Shown here: positions 7,638 to 15,771 of the stretch, one piece after another
Numbering within the stretch: position 1 is the stretch's first letter
How the letters are laid out: each line of letters starts with the position of its first letter
From: Heritagella caecorum
GTDB taxonomy: Bacteria; Bacillota; Clostridia; Oscillospirales; Acutalibacteraceae
Assembly: GCA_904419035.1 (NCBI GenBank)
Contig: CAJFQL010000024.1
Coordinates: 1 to 33,054 of the forward strand
Direction: 5' to 3'
DNA: 33,054 nt
The notes under the pieces: model-generated
Databases searched by the model: none
Seen by the model: only the letters and a program-made list of their open reading frames with translations
What the model was told of the DNA's origin: nothing
Translations under genes and position numbers: made by a program

Positions 7638-7674
7638 AAACGGCAACCTTTTTTCGAAAAGGTTGCCGTTTTTG
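7638..7674. terminator. Strong bidirectional terminator
   Basis: AACGGCAACCTTTT and AAAAGGTTGCCGTT pair perfectly around a TTCG-type loop. TTTTT follows on the plus strand and TTTTCTTTT on the minus strand. It ends both the two-component operon and the convergent DUF1643 operon. Confidence 0.92.
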
Positions 7675-7677
7675 ACC

Positions 7678-8316
7678 TTACAGAGAAGTAAAGCGTTTTT
7701 GCTGGTTTACGACATACGATTCAATATCAAAATCTTCTACCGGCGTATCAGAGCGCAGATAGAGGGGATGATGGGGATGTCCGGCTTTGGAAAGGGCGCC
7801 GGCTTTGACCCACCGGGCGCCAAAGGAACGGCCGGTTTCGATCATGTCCCACACGCAGTGAAATAAATAAGGGCGTTTTTCAATCACAGCGCCCCAGGCG
7901 GCCCACACACAGGGCGGCGACGCGCTTTGCGCCAAGACATAGCGAAAAGCCTGCAGGTTTTCCCCGTGCAGACATTCATTGCATGTCCGGTCCATATCGT
8001 TCGGACGGGTAGCCCGCTGGGCATAGACATTCAGCATGACAAAGCTGTCAAATCCGTTATGGTGGGCAATCCGCTCCACCGATTTTAGCGTGTTGTCAAG
8101 GGCCCCCGGAGCGGCCGTAGAGGGGTTTACCCCCAAGCAAATCAGCGGCCTTTGGCCCCGGGTACCCAATATGTACCGGTATTCCTCGTAATGGTCGGGA
8201 ATATACAGCCAGGCGTCCCGGTCGTAATCCGGACGATCCCGGCCGGCTGCCTCGAGCCGGCTTTCTTCAAAGGAAAGGATCGAGAGCGATTGGGTATTGC
8301 TTTGCGGAATATGCAT
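7678..8316 (-). CDS. DUF1643 domain protein
   Basis: 212 residues. The core fits the DUF1643 family: LICLGVNPSTAAPGALDNTLKS, then GFDSFVMLNVYAQRATRPNDM, then WAAWGAVIEKRPYLFHC. The N-x-S/T-A and D-x-T pattern and the N-x-Y-x-R-A-T segment are the conserved, possibly catalytic parts. The family function is not established; members often sit in accessory or mobile regions. The start at 8316 follows AAAGGAGG and lies 12 bases after the MFS stop, so it is the third gene of the isochorismatase-MFS-DUF1643 operon. Near the C-terminus KAGHPHHPLYLRSD is also typical of the family. It is soluble, with no signal peptide. Family assignment is good; the role is unknown. Confidence 0.85.
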   Translation of the reverse strand: MHIPQSNTQSLSILSFEESRLEAAGRDRPDYDRDAWLYIPDHYEEYRYILGTRGQRPLICLGVNPSTAAPGALDNTLKSVERIAHHNGFDSFVMLNVYAQRATRPNDMDRTCNECLHGENLQAFRYVLAQSASPPCVWAAWGAVIEKRPYLFHCVWDMIETGRSFGARWVKAGALSKAGHPHHPLYLRSDTPVEDFDIESYVVNQQKRFTSL

Positions 8317-8328
8317 GAAAAACCTCCT

Positions 8329-9579
8329 TTAGATCCGGCTTTGGTCCAGCTGTTTGATTGCCCGGGATGTAACCAACATCCAACAGGTGCCAAGTGCGAC
8401 GGCCATATCCAGCCAGAACGGCAGCGTGCGGTCCAGGGAAGAGAGAAACCCTGTCAAGTAGCTGATCGGGGATGTCAAAGCGATCATCGCCATGGAAAGC
8501 ACGGCCGTCACCCGTGCCCGCTCCTGCGGGTCGGTAAATCCCGCCACCAGGGCACTTTTGCGGGGGGAGAGCAGCGCTAGCGACAGGGCATATAATAGGT
8601 AGAAGAAAATCCACACAGCCACATGCCCGCTGGGCAAGCATAAAAGCCAGATGTGGGACAAGACAAACAGGCCAAACCCAGCCAGCAGAACCGGCCGGTA
8701 GGGAAGCCGGGCCAACCGCCCCTGGATGGTGAGCATCATAAAGAGAATGACAAAAGCCTGGAAACACGAAAAAACGGCGATCATACTTTCGCTGATCTGG
8801 CCATTTTGGGTAATATAGAGCGGCAAAAAATTGCTCATGACGGTACTCGTGATGTTATAGGATAGCATCAGAAAAAAGGCGGTGAGCATGGCGCGGGACT
8901 GGGCAATGCGCCGCAAAACAGGCCCATACCCGCACAGCATGGCCCGAAGTGGTAGCGCGTTTGTCTCGCTTCGGCGGACAAGCCCCTGTTTTGTTTCCCG
9001 GGAAAAACGGTACAGCAAAATCGCTTTTGCCGTCATCATCACAAATGCGAAGAGATACAGCCCCCGAACCACTTGGTCAAAGGCATAGCGTTCCATGAAA
9101 AAATAGGCAATGGGGGCCAAAAAAGCCGCCAATTTTCCGCTGATTTCGATCCAGCTATACACGTAAACCAGCGAGGCGGGTTCGCTGTCTTCGACTAAAA
9201 GGGCTGTCCAGGACAAAATGGATATTTGCCATATGGCATTACAGAGCGAAGCGATTAAAAACCACACAAAATCCCGGGCAAAAAACCAGATCAGGCACGG
9301 AACCGACCAGCTGGCCACTTCCGAAACAAAAGCCGTCAACCGCCGGCCCCATTTATCGGTGATTACGCCGCCAAATAGGCAACACAGGACCTGGGCTACC
9401 ATGCCCAGCGAAAGGATCAGCCCGATTTGCTCATCGTTGCATCCGTTTTCGTACATATATAGCGAAGCGAACGGGGTTACCAGCGCGTGAGGAATGGCCC
9501 AAAGCGGCTCGCACAGCATACAGGCTTTGGGGTTCCCATGGGTTTGGCGCAGGAAAGCGACCATAGCAAGGCGGCTCAT
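8329..9579 (-). CDS. MFS transporter
   Basis: 416 residues with about twelve hydrophobic helices. The loop after TM2 carries GGVITDKWGRRL, the MFS motif A (GxxxDxxGRR). A second-half loop (PRKSALVAGFTDPQERARVTAVLSM) resembles the equivalent region of drug/sugar MFS permeases. The start was set at ATG 9579, which overlaps the isochorismatase stop (ATGA). The frame stays open for another 474 bases upstream, but that part is a shadow of the hydrolase gene. It is co-transcribed with the hydrolase before it and DUF1643 after it. The substrate is unknown; export of a product or import of an amide/hydroxamate-like substrate for the hydrolase are both possible. Confidence 0.88.
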   Translation of the reverse strand: MSRLAMVAFLRQTHGNPKACMLCEPLWAIPHALVTPFASLYMYENGCNDEQIGLILSLGMVAQVLCCLFGGVITDKWGRRLTAFVSEVASWSVPCLIWFFARDFVWFLIASLCNAIWQISILSWTALLVEDSEPASLVYVYSWIEISGKLAAFLAPIAYFFMERYAFDQVVRGLYLFAFVMMTAKAILLYRFSRETKQGLVRRSETNALPLRAMLCGYGPVLRRIAQSRAMLTAFFLMLSYNITSTVMSNFLPLYITQNGQISESMIAVFSCFQAFVILFMMLTIQGRLARLPYRPVLLAGFGLFVLSHIWLLCLPSGHVAVWIFFYLLYALSLALLSPRKSALVAGFTDPQERARVTAVLSMAMIALTSPISYLTGFLSSLDRTLPFWLDMAVALGTCWMLVTSRAIKQLDQSRI

Positions 9580-10253
9580 AGGGCGGGGTGTTCCTCCCCT
9601 TGGATGTATGGCGCCTGTATGGCCTGGCGGGCGGCTTGTTCCTTTTCCCAGGTGGGAAGCAGGGGGCCGGTGCCCTGAGCCAGAAAATCGGCAAGCGGCA
9701 GCATAAAGGCACCGATGGTGGCCATATCCTGCATGTTGGCTTGCTGAATGGCTTCCGTTTGGGAGGAACAGCATTCCGGCAAAATGGCCACCGTGTAATC
9801 CAGCGACAACGCGTCGTAACAGGTGGTGCGGATGCAGTTGGGCGTGGTCGTGCCGGTGAGCAAAACCGTGTCGATCCCCATCCGCCGCAGGATCATATCC
9901 AGTAGGGTGGCAAAAAACGCCGAAAACCGGGGTTTTACTACCACATAATCGGTATCCTGGGGTTGCAATTCCGGGGGGAATTCTTCCGAAATGGGCCCAT
10001 GGCTGCCCGGGGTCATGGCACAGCCACCGGCCTTCCAGGAAGCATAGCGGCACAGTTCCACGTCGGTGCCGTCCATCCGGTACTGCCGTTTAATATAGAA
10101 GACCGGGATATGTAGGGCCCGGGCCTTTTTGATCGCCGCCGCGCAGGCCGGAACCGTAGCGGCCGCCATACGGATGCACTGGGCCGATGCGGGGTTTAAA
10201 AATCCGTTCTGCATGTCAATGACCAGCAGAGCGGCACGAGGGGATTGATTCAC
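9576..10253 (-). CDS. Isochorismatase-like cysteine hydrolase
   Basis: 225 residues of the isochorismatase/nicotinamidase superfamily. The catalytic triad is visible: Asp13 in LLVIDMQNGF, Lys107 in VVVKPRFSAF and Cys140 in GTTTPNCIRTTCYDAL, with the usual cis-peptide-type segment just before the Cys. These enzymes hydrolyse amides such as nicotinamide, N-carbamoylsarcosine or ureidoacrylate; which one cannot be told. The GTG start at 10253 follows AAAGGAGC. It is the first gene of a three-gene operon under the promoter at 10283-10311 and overlaps the MFS start by four bases. The C-terminal tail (about 195-225) is longer than in minimal nicotinamidases. Confidence 0.9.
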   Translation of the reverse strand: MNQSPRAALLVIDMQNGFLNPASAQCIRMAAATVPACAAAIKKARALHIPVFYIKRQYRMDGTDVELCRYASWKAGGCAMTPGSHGPISEEFPPELQPQDTDYVVVKPRFSAFFATLLDMILRRMGIDTVLLTGTTTPNCIRTTCYDALSLDYTVAILPECCSSQTEAIQQANMQDMATIGAFMLPLADFLAQGTGPLLPTWEKEQAARQAIQAPYIQGEEHPAL

Positions 10254-10282
10254 GAAAAACAGCTCCTTTGCTATATGGATTG

Positions 10283-10311
10283 ATTATACCGGGTTTCCCG
10301 TTTCGATGCAA
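10283..10311 (-). promoter_or_regulatory. Promoter of the isochorismatase operon with palindromic spacer
   Basis: On the minus strand, TTGCAT (10306-10311), a 17-base spacer and TATAAT (10283-10288). The spacer contains ACGGG-AAA-CCCG, a small palindrome abutting the -10 element. A closely similar ACGGG-N3-CCCGT lies just upstream of the GH30 -10 element. It may be an operator. Confidence 0.72.
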
Positions 10312-10317
10312 GAAAGG

Positions 10318-10357
10318 AAAAAAGAAAGGTGCTTGTGTCAGAAAAAGCACCTTTCTT
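10318..10357 (-). terminator. Terminator after rodA
   Basis: AAGAAAGGTGCTT (10322-10334) and AAGCACCTTTCTT (10345-10357) form a 13-base-pair stem. On the minus strand it is followed by a T run. It ends the rodA transcript just before the isochorismatase promoter. Confidence 0.88.
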
Positions 10358-10365
10358 TTTGTACG

Positions 10366-11520
10366 TTATAACCGCCTCAGGTTCAGCCCCGAAACATCTT
10401 TGTGATGGCGGAATACATTTTGCACCAATCCATAGCCAAAATAGAGACACATAGCCGACGAACCGCCGCCGCTGAAGAACGGCAGTGTTACGCCCATAAC
10501 CGGCAAGAGGGCCAGGCACATGCCGATGTTAAACACCGTCTGGGAAGCCACCCAGCCAAAGAAACCGGCGCACAGGCAGCGGCCCATGAGGTCTTTGGTC
10601 TTCAGCCCATCGTACAAGACGCGGCCAAGGAGCAGGAACAACAGGAGGAGGATCAGCAGGCAGCCGACAAAGCCCAATTCTTCCCCGGCGACCGAAAAGA
10701 TGAAGTCGCTCTGCTGGAAAGTCACGCTGTTATTTTCTACCCGAGGCCCCTGGAACAGCCCACGCCCGAAAAATTGGCCGGATCCAATGGAAATACGGGC
10801 CTGGTACTGCTGGTATCCGTCGCCCCGGGCGACTACCGGATCATCCAGATTATAGACCGCCGTAAAACGGGCTTTCTGGTAATCGCTGAGTACAAATTGC
10901 CACAAAAGCGGCACGGCAATCAGCGCCAGCCCAAACAGCAGCAAAAAATACCGTTTGCGGATACCGGCCGCCCAGCTCATGCACAAAAACATAAAGAAGA
11001 AAATGACAGCCGCGCCGTCGTCGCCCTGCAAATGGCACAGCCCCATAGGAACAAGGGCATGGGCAAACAGCAGTAATACCATGGAAAAGCGGTCCTGCAG
11101 CCCGCGGCTGCACACCAGTTCCAGGTGTTTCGAAAACGTAATCATAAACGCGATTTTCACCAGTTCCGAAGACTGGAACGTTTTGCCGCCAATACTGATC
11201 CAGGCTTTGGCGTTGACGCCCCCTTCGTTGGTGATGGAAATGCCGAATACCATGGTGTACAGCATTAAAAATATGCTGAATCCGGCAATCAGGTACCAGA
11301 AGTTCCCCAGGGTGTGGTAATCGATCAGGGTTAAAAACCACGCCCCCACAAAGCCCAGGATGATGGCGAACAGCTGGGTCGTAAAATAGTTGGCCGTTGT
11401 TGCGCGGGATACGCTTTTGAGAAGTAAAAGGCTGTAAAGCGAAACAGCCATAACCAGCGATAACAGCAGGTAATCCACATGGCGCAGATACAGCCACACA
11501 CGGTTAAAGAATCGATACAT
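10366..11520 (-). CDS. rodA: RodA, SEDS peptidoglycan glycosyltransferase for cell elongation
   Basis: 384 residues from ATG 11520, with about ten membrane helices. SEDS/RodA signatures: ITNEGGVNAKAWISIGG followed by FQSSELVKIAFMITFSKHLE (the region with the catalytic Asp-type loop nearby), GRGLFQGPRVENNSVTFQQSDFIFSVAGEELGF, and the C-terminal MGVTLPFFSGGGSSAM, the hallmark FTSW_RODA_SPOVE signature. RodA polymerises lipid II with a class B PBP in the elongasome. The frame is open upstream to 11649, but GAGGTG at the right distance favours 11520. It is monocistronic: no mreBCD or pbp2 is adjacent. It is divergent from fhs and has its own terminator. FtsW and SpoVE are alternatives; the terminal sequence and length fit RodA best. 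Confidence 0.88.
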   Translation of the reverse strand: MYRFFNRVWLYLRHVDYLLLSLVMAVSLYSLLLLKSVSRATTANYFTTQLFAIILGFVGAWFLTLIDYHTLGNFWYLIAGFSIFLMLYTMVFGISITNEGGVNAKAWISIGGKTFQSSELVKIAFMITFSKHLELVCSRGLQDRFSMVLLLFAHALVPMGLCHLQGDDGAAVIFFFMFLCMSWAAGIRKRYFLLLFGLALIAVPLLWQFVLSDYQKARFTAVYNLDDPVVARGDGYQQYQARISIGSGQFFGRGLFQGPRVENNSVTFQQSDFIFSVAGEELGFVGCLLILLLLFLLLGRVLYDGLKTKDLMGRCLCAGFFGWVASQTVFNIGMCLALLPVMGVTLPFFSGGGSSAMCLYFGYGLVQNVFRHHKDVSGLNLRRL

Positions 11521-11704
11521 AGGTGGCACCTCATTGAAAATTGCAAAAGCCAAAAACCAAAATTTTCTCTTAGTATACCACATAGGCCCCAAAAACGGCA
11601 ACGAAAAGCCGCCCAAAAACCCTGCAAAGGTTTTGCAAAAACATGGCAAATTGAGAGAAAATTTTCAGAAAGAGGGAAATTTGCTTTTTCTTGGGCCTTT
11701 CTTA

Positions 11705-11713
11705 TGATATAAT
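11705..11713 (+). promoter_or_regulatory. Extended -10 promoter of the fhs operon
   Basis: TGATATAAT is a consensus extended -10 (TG-n-TATAAT), about 33 bases before the TTG start. No good -35 is seen at the usual distance, which extended -10 promoters tolerate. Confidence 0.65.
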
Positions 11714-11745
11714 TTGTTAAAAATGAATGCATGAGGTGATGGGTT

Positions 11746-13413
11746 TTGTTGAGTGATATCGAAATTGCACAGGCCGCTACATTGGTGCCGATCGCCAAAA
11801 TCGCAGAAGGTCTTGGCATTCAGGAAGAAGAACTGGAACTATATGGCCGGTATAAAGCCAAACTGAACGAAAAGCTGTTTGCCCGGCTGAAAAATGAGAA
11901 AAATGGCAAGCTCATTCTGGTGACAGCCATTAACCCCACCCCCGCTGGGGAAGGAAAAACAACCACCACGGCCGGGTTGGGCCAGGCGATGGCTAAAATC
12001 GGCAAAAAAGCCGTGATCGCCCTGCGGGAACCGTCGTTGGGGCCGGTTTTTGGTGTGAAAGGCGGGGCCGCCGGCGGCGGATACGCCCAGGTGTTGCCCA
12101 TGGAAGACATCAACCTGCACTTTACCGGGGACATGCATGCGATTACGTCGGCGAATAACCTATTGTGTGCCATGCTGGACAACCACATGCACCAGGGCAA
12201 TGCATTGGGCATTGACCAGCGCCGGATCCTGATTAAGCGGTGCATGGATATGAACGACCGGGCCCTGCGGAACATTGTGGTGGGCTTGGGCGGCAAAATT
12301 AACGGGATTCCCAGAGAAGACGGGTTCATCATTACGGTGGCCAGCGAAGTGATGGCCATTTTGTGCCTGGCAAAAGACCGGGAAGACCTGAAAAAACGGC
12401 TGGGTGACATGCTGGTAGCTTACACCTATGCCGGTGAACCGGTGTACGCCCGTGACCTGGGTGCTGACGGTGCCATGGCGGCGCTGTTGAAAGACGCCAT
12501 CAACCCCAATTTGGTACAAACGCTGGAAGGTACGCCGGCCATTATGCACGGCGGCCCGTTTGCCAATATTGCCCACGGCTGCAACAGTGTGCGGGCAACG
12601 AAGCTGGCGCTGAAGCTGGGGGATTACTGCATCACCGAAGCCGGGTTCGGTTCCGACTTGGGCGCCGAAAAATTCCTGGATATCAAATGCCGGATGGCGG
12701 GCCTTACGCCGTCGTGCATCGTGATCGTTGCGACCGCCCGGGCGCTGAAATATAACGGCGGTGTGCCCAAAGCCGACACGGGCAAACCCAACCGCGAAGC
12801 GCTGGAAAAAGGCATTGTGAATTTGGGCGCCCACATTGACAACATGCGCCAGTATGGTGTGCCGGTGGTAGTCGCGATCAACAAGTTCCTGACCGACGAC
12901 GAAGGGGAGCTCGCATTTATTGAAAACTATTGCCGTGAACGGGGCGCCGATTTTGCCCTTTCCGAAGTGTTTGGAAAAGGCGGCGAAGGCGGCGTAGAAC
13001 TGGCGAAAAAAGTGGTGGAAGCCTGCGAAAAGGAAAATTCCTTCCACTTCCTGTATGAAGACGGGCTGACCATCGAAGAAAAGATCGAAACCATCGCCAA
13101 AAAGATCTATGGGGCCGATGGCGTCGTGTTTGCGCCCAAAGCGAAAAAAGCACTGGGCGACATCAAGGCGCTGGGCGGCGACAATATGCCGGTGTGCATT
13201 GCCAAAACCCAGTATTCCCTGTCGGACAATGCCAAGCTGTTGGGCCGTCCCACGGGCTTTACCGTGACCATCCGCGACGTTCGCCTGTCCAACGGGGCGG
13301 GGTTTGTGGTGGCCTATGCCGGCGACATTATGACCATGCCCGGCCTGCCCAAGGTACCGGCGGCCCAGAAGATCGACTGTGACGCCAATGGCGTAATTTC
13401 GGGGCTGTTCTGA
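11746..13413 (+). CDS. fhs: Formate-tetrahydrofolate ligase
   Basis: 555 residues, the normal length for bacterial 10-formyl-THF synthetase, which makes 10-formyl-THF from formate, THF and ATP. Visible motifs: the ATP-binding loop TPAGEGKTTTTAGLGQAM, then REPSLGPVFGVKGGAAGGGYAQV (a family signature), and HFTGDMHAITSANNLL. It starts with TTG at 11746 after GAGGTGAT; a second TTG codon follows directly at 11749, and no in-frame ATG is near, so a TTG start is almost certain. It is the first gene of a run with tsaE three bases downstream. In an acetogen-like or formate-using anaerobe it supplies one-carbon units for purines and serine/glycine exchange; no Wood-Ljungdahl genes are seen here. Confidence 0.96.
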   Translation: MLSDIEIAQAATLVPIAKIAEGLGIQEEELELYGRYKAKLNEKLFARLKNEKNGKLILVTAINPTPAGEGKTTTTAGLGQAMAKIGKKAVIALREPSLGPVFGVKGGAAGGGYAQVLPMEDINLHFTGDMHAITSANNLLCAMLDNHMHQGNALGIDQRRILIKRCMDMNDRALRNIVVGLGGKINGIPREDGFIITVASEVMAILCLAKDREDLKKRLGDMLVAYTYAGEPVYARDLGADGAMAALLKDAINPNLVQTLEGTPAIMHGGPFANIAHGCNSVRATKLALKLGDYCITEAGFGSDLGAEKFLDIKCRMAGLTPSCIVIVATARALKYNGGVPKADTGKPNREALEKGIVNLGAHIDNMRQYGVPVVVAINKFLTDDEGELAFIENYCRERGADFALSEVFGKGGEGGVELAKKVVEACEKENSFHFLYEDGLTIEEKIETIAKKIYGADGVVFAPKAKKALGDIKALGGDNMPVCIAKTQYSLSDNAKLLGRPTGFTVTIRDVRLSNGAGFVVAYAGDIMTMPGLPKVPAAQKIDCDANGVISGLF

Positions 13414-13416
13414 TTT

Positions 13417-13887
13417 ATGAAAAAACAGGTGTATCATACGGCCAGTGTGGCCGAAACGGAAGCACTGGCCGAAAAGCTGGCACACTCGCTCAAAGGCGGG
13501 GAAGTGCTGGCCTATACCGGCGGAATGGGTATGGGGAAAACAGCCTTTACCCGGGGCCTAGCCAGGGGGCTTGGCATACGCGACAGTGTATCGAGCCCGA
13601 CCTTTGCGCTGATACACGAGTACCGGGGCAACATTCCGCTGTACCACTTTGATATGTACCGGGTGGAAGGCTGGGGCGATCTGGATTCCACCGGATATTT
13701 CGATTATGTAGATGGCGGCGGGGTGCTGGCGATTGAATGGAGCGAAAACATTGACGCGGCGCTGCCGGAGGGAACCATTTGGATCCACATGGCACCGGGG
13801 GAAAAAGAGACCGACCGTGTGATTACGGTGGAAGGCGAGTCGCTGCCGGCCGGATGGGGACCGTGTGAAGAGGAGGCAAACGCGTAA
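13417..13887 (+). CDS. tsaE: tRNA t6A biosynthesis ATPase TsaE
   Basis: 156 residues. Walker A is GGMGMGKT (35-42), followed by AFTRGLARGLGI and the conserved SSPTFALIHEY (switch I-like region), HFDMYRVEG and AIEWSENI, all TsaE hallmarks. With TsaB and TsaD it cycles the threonylcarbamoyl-transfer complex that places t6A at position 37 of ANN-decoding tRNAs. ATG 13417 is three bases after the fhs stop and has a poor Shine-Dalgarno sequence, which suggests coupling to fhs translation. tsaB follows directly. The usual partner tsaD (and rimI) is not in this cluster. Confidence 0.95.
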   Translation: MKKQVYHTASVAETEALAEKLAHSLKGGEVLAYTGGMGMGKTAFTRGLARGLGIRDSVSSPTFALIHEYRGNIPLYHFDMYRVEGWGDLDSTGYFDYVDGGGVLAIEWSENIDAALPEGTIWIHMAPGEKETDRVITVEGESLPAGWGPCEEEANA

Positions 13888-14598
13888 ATGTTACTTTTGG
13901 CACTGGATTCAACGGCGGTAGCCGCTTCGGTCTGCCTGATGGAAGACGGGGTGATTCTGGCGGAAAGTTACCAGAACACCAAGCAGACCCACAGCCAGAC
14001 CCTGATGCCCATGGTGCAGTTTGTGCTGCAGTGTGCCCGCCGCCGGGTAGACGATTTGGATCTGCTGGCCGTTTCGGCGGGGCCCGGATCGTTTACCGGG
14101 GTGCGCATTGGCATTTCCTGTGTAAAGGGATTGGCCTTTCCGAAAAACATCCCCTGCTGTGGGGTGTCGGTTTTGCAGGCCATGGCCGAAAACCTGGCGC
14201 ATATGGATGCGGTGGTGTGTGCCGTGATGGATGCCCGCTGCCGCCAGGTGTATCAGGCATTCTTCCGGGTGAAAAACGGGGAAGTGACCCGCCTGTGCGA
14301 AGACCGGGCCATTACCCTGACACAGCTGCGGGAAGACCTGGAAAAACAGGGCGGTTCCTTTGTGCTGGTGGGGGATGGCGCGAACTTGTGCATGCAGGCG
14401 CCGGAACTTGCGGGCCTTTCGTTGCAGCTGGCACCGGAACCGTTGCGCATGCAGCGGGCCAGTGGGGTGGCCTTGGCCGCCACTAAAGCCGTCAAAGAAG
14501 GGAAAACGGTTTCGGCCGAAGAACTTTTGCCGGTGTATCTGCGCCTGCCGCAGGCACAGCGGGAACTGAAAAAACGAATGGAGGGCGCAACATCATGA
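13888..14598 (+). CDS. tsaB: tRNA t6A biosynthesis protein TsaB
   Basis: 236 residues of the ASKHA-fold, the inactive paralogue of TsaD that is its scaffold. Signatures: MLLLALDSTAVAASVCL at the start, QTHSQTLMPMV, LLAVSAGPGSFTGVRIGIS (the best family marker) and AVMDARCRQVYQAFF. The ATG directly follows the tsaE stop, with GAGGAGG before it. The end overlaps rpiB by four bases (ATGA). The C-terminus (LLPVYLRLPQAQREL) is typical. It completes the TsaE-TsaB pair; TsaC and TsaD are elsewhere. Confidence 0.95.
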   Translation: MLLLALDSTAVAASVCLMEDGVILAESYQNTKQTHSQTLMPMVQFVLQCARRRVDDLDLLAVSAGPGSFTGVRIGISCVKGLAFPKNIPCCGVSVLQAMAENLAHMDAVVCAVMDARCRQVYQAFFRVKNGEVTRLCEDRAITLTQLREDLEKQGGSFVLVGDGANLCMQAPELAGLSLQLAPEPLRMQRASGVALAATKAVKEGKTVSAEELLPVYLRLPQAQRELKKRMEGATS

Positions 14599-15044
14599 TC
14601 GCACTGGGTGCCGACCACGGCGGATATAAAATTAAGGAGGCCGTCAAGGCCTATTTGCAGCAGCAGGGAATCCCGTATAAGGATTTCGGTACCGATTCGG
14701 AAGAATCGGTGGATTATGCTATTTTTGCGGCCCGGGTGGCCCACAGCGTGGCATCGGGCGAATGCGAAAAAGGGGTTTTGTGCTGCGGAACCGGCATTGG
14801 TATTTCCATGGCGGCCAATAAAGTGAAAGGCATTCGGGCGGCGGTCTGCACCAACGAATACTGTGCCGAAATGACCCGCCGCCACAACGATGCCAACATT
14901 CTGGCCATGGGGGGCCGGGTTATCGATGAAAAAACGGCTGTAAAACTGGCCGATATTTTTCTGCATACTCCGTTTGAAGGCGGCCGCCATGCACGGCGTA
15001 TTGCGCAGATTGCCGCTTTGGAAAACGGGGAAGCACTGGAATAA
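14595..15044 (+). CDS. rpiB: Ribose-5-phosphate isomerase B
   Basis: 149 residues, the full RpiB length. It interconverts ribose-5-phosphate and ribulose-5-phosphate. Visible: ALGADHGGYKIKE (substrate phosphate and Asp/His), VLCCGTGIGISMAANK with catalytic Cys63 or Cys64 and the GTGIG anion hole, then RRHNDANILAMGGRVI. Galactose-6-phosphate isomerase subunits LacA/LacB share the fold, but the CGTGIG and HNDAN motifs are standard for RpiB and no lac genes are present. It overlaps tsaB by four bases and is followed 33 bases later by upp, a common pairing in Firmicutes because both handle ribose phosphates and PRPP. Confidence 0.95.
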   Translation: MIALGADHGGYKIKEAVKAYLQQQGIPYKDFGTDSEESVDYAIFAARVAHSVASGECEKGVLCCGTGIGISMAANKVKGIRAAVCTNEYCAEMTRRHNDANILAMGGRVIDEKTAVKLADIFLHTPFEGGRHARRIAQIAALENGEALE

Positions 15045-15077
15045 GCGAATTGTTTAGAAAAAGGAGGCAACATCACC

Positions 15078-15716
15078 ATGCAGTACAGCGAAAATGTCTT
15101 TGTGATGGATCATCCGCTCATTAAACACAAGCTCACGTACCTGCGGGATAAAAACACGGGCTCGAAGGAATTCCGGCAGCTGGTCAGCGAAATTGCCACG
15201 CTGGAATGCTACGAAGCCACCCGCGATCTGCCCCTGATGGAAACCCAGGTGGAAACCCCGGTGGCACCGGCCAAAACCGAAGTGATCGCCGGACGGAAAC
15301 TGGCGTTTGTACCCATCCTGCGTGCCGGGCTCGGCATGGTGGACGGGGTGCTCAGCTTGGTACCGGCGGCAAAAGTCGGCCATATCGGCCTGTACCGTGA
15401 CCCGCAGACCCTGGCTCCGGTGGAATACTACAGCAAGCTGCCCATGGACATCCAGGAACGCGATGTGATTCTGCTCGATCCCATGCTGGCTACCGGCGGT
15501 TCGGCCATTGACGCCGTGACGATTCTGAAGAAGAGTAATCCGAAGTCGATTAAATTCGTGTGCATTATCGCCGCTCCGGAAGGTATTGAAGCGTTTACCA
15601 AAGCGCACCCCGATATTCCGGTGATCTGCGCCGCGGTGGATGACCACCTGAATGACCACGGCTACATCGTACCCGGGCTGGGGGATGCCGGCGACCGGAT
15701 TTTCGGCACTTTGTAA
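15078..15716 (+). CDS. upp: Uracil phosphoribosyltransferase
   Basis: 212 residues. It makes UMP from uracil and PRPP. Start region VFVMDHPLIKHKLTYLRDKNTG, the GTP/tetramer region LAFVPILRAGLGMVDG, the PRPP-binding loop LLDPMLATGGSA and the uracil-binding C-terminus HGYIVPGLGDAGDRIFGT are all present and canonical. ATG 15078 follows AAAGGAGG. It is the last gene of the fhs run; no terminator is seen between it and the T-box promoter about 10 bases later, so some read-through into the T-box leader is possible. Confidence 0.97.
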   Translation: MQYSENVFVMDHPLIKHKLTYLRDKNTGSKEFRQLVSEIATLECYEATRDLPLMETQVETPVAPAKTEVIAGRKLAFVPILRAGLGMVDGVLSLVPAAKVGHIGLYRDPQTLAPVEYYSKLPMDIQERDVILLDPMLATGGSAIDAVTILKKSNPKSIKFVCIIAAPEGIEAFTKAHPDIPVICAAVDDHLNDHGYIVPGLGDAGDRIFGTL

Positions 15717-15725
15717 AAAACGGCG

Positions 15726-15765
15726 TTGACTTTCCGCTTGCTTTGTGCTACTCTTAACCTAATAT
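15726..15765 (+). promoter_or_regulatory. Promoter region of the T-box / aminotransferase unit
   Basis: Two overlapping candidates: TTGACT (15726-15731) with a 17-base spacer and TACTCT (15749-15754), or TTGCTT (15738-15743) with a 16-base spacer and TAATAT (15760-15765). Either starts the transcript just before the T-box leader. I cannot choose between them. Confidence 0.5.
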
Positions 15766-15771
15766 AAAAAA

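Noticed and set aside
9580..10053. N-terminal extension of the minus-strand MFS gene
   Set aside because: This part overlaps the isochorismatase gene in another frame and its translation is Pro/His/Gly-rich without membrane helices. The ATG at 9579 gives a normal MFS.
12160..13485. Open frame of 441 codons antisense to fhs and tsaE
   Set aside because: Same kind of shadow: it lies opposite fully conserved fhs sequence and its product is low-complexity (Phe/His/Gly-rich).
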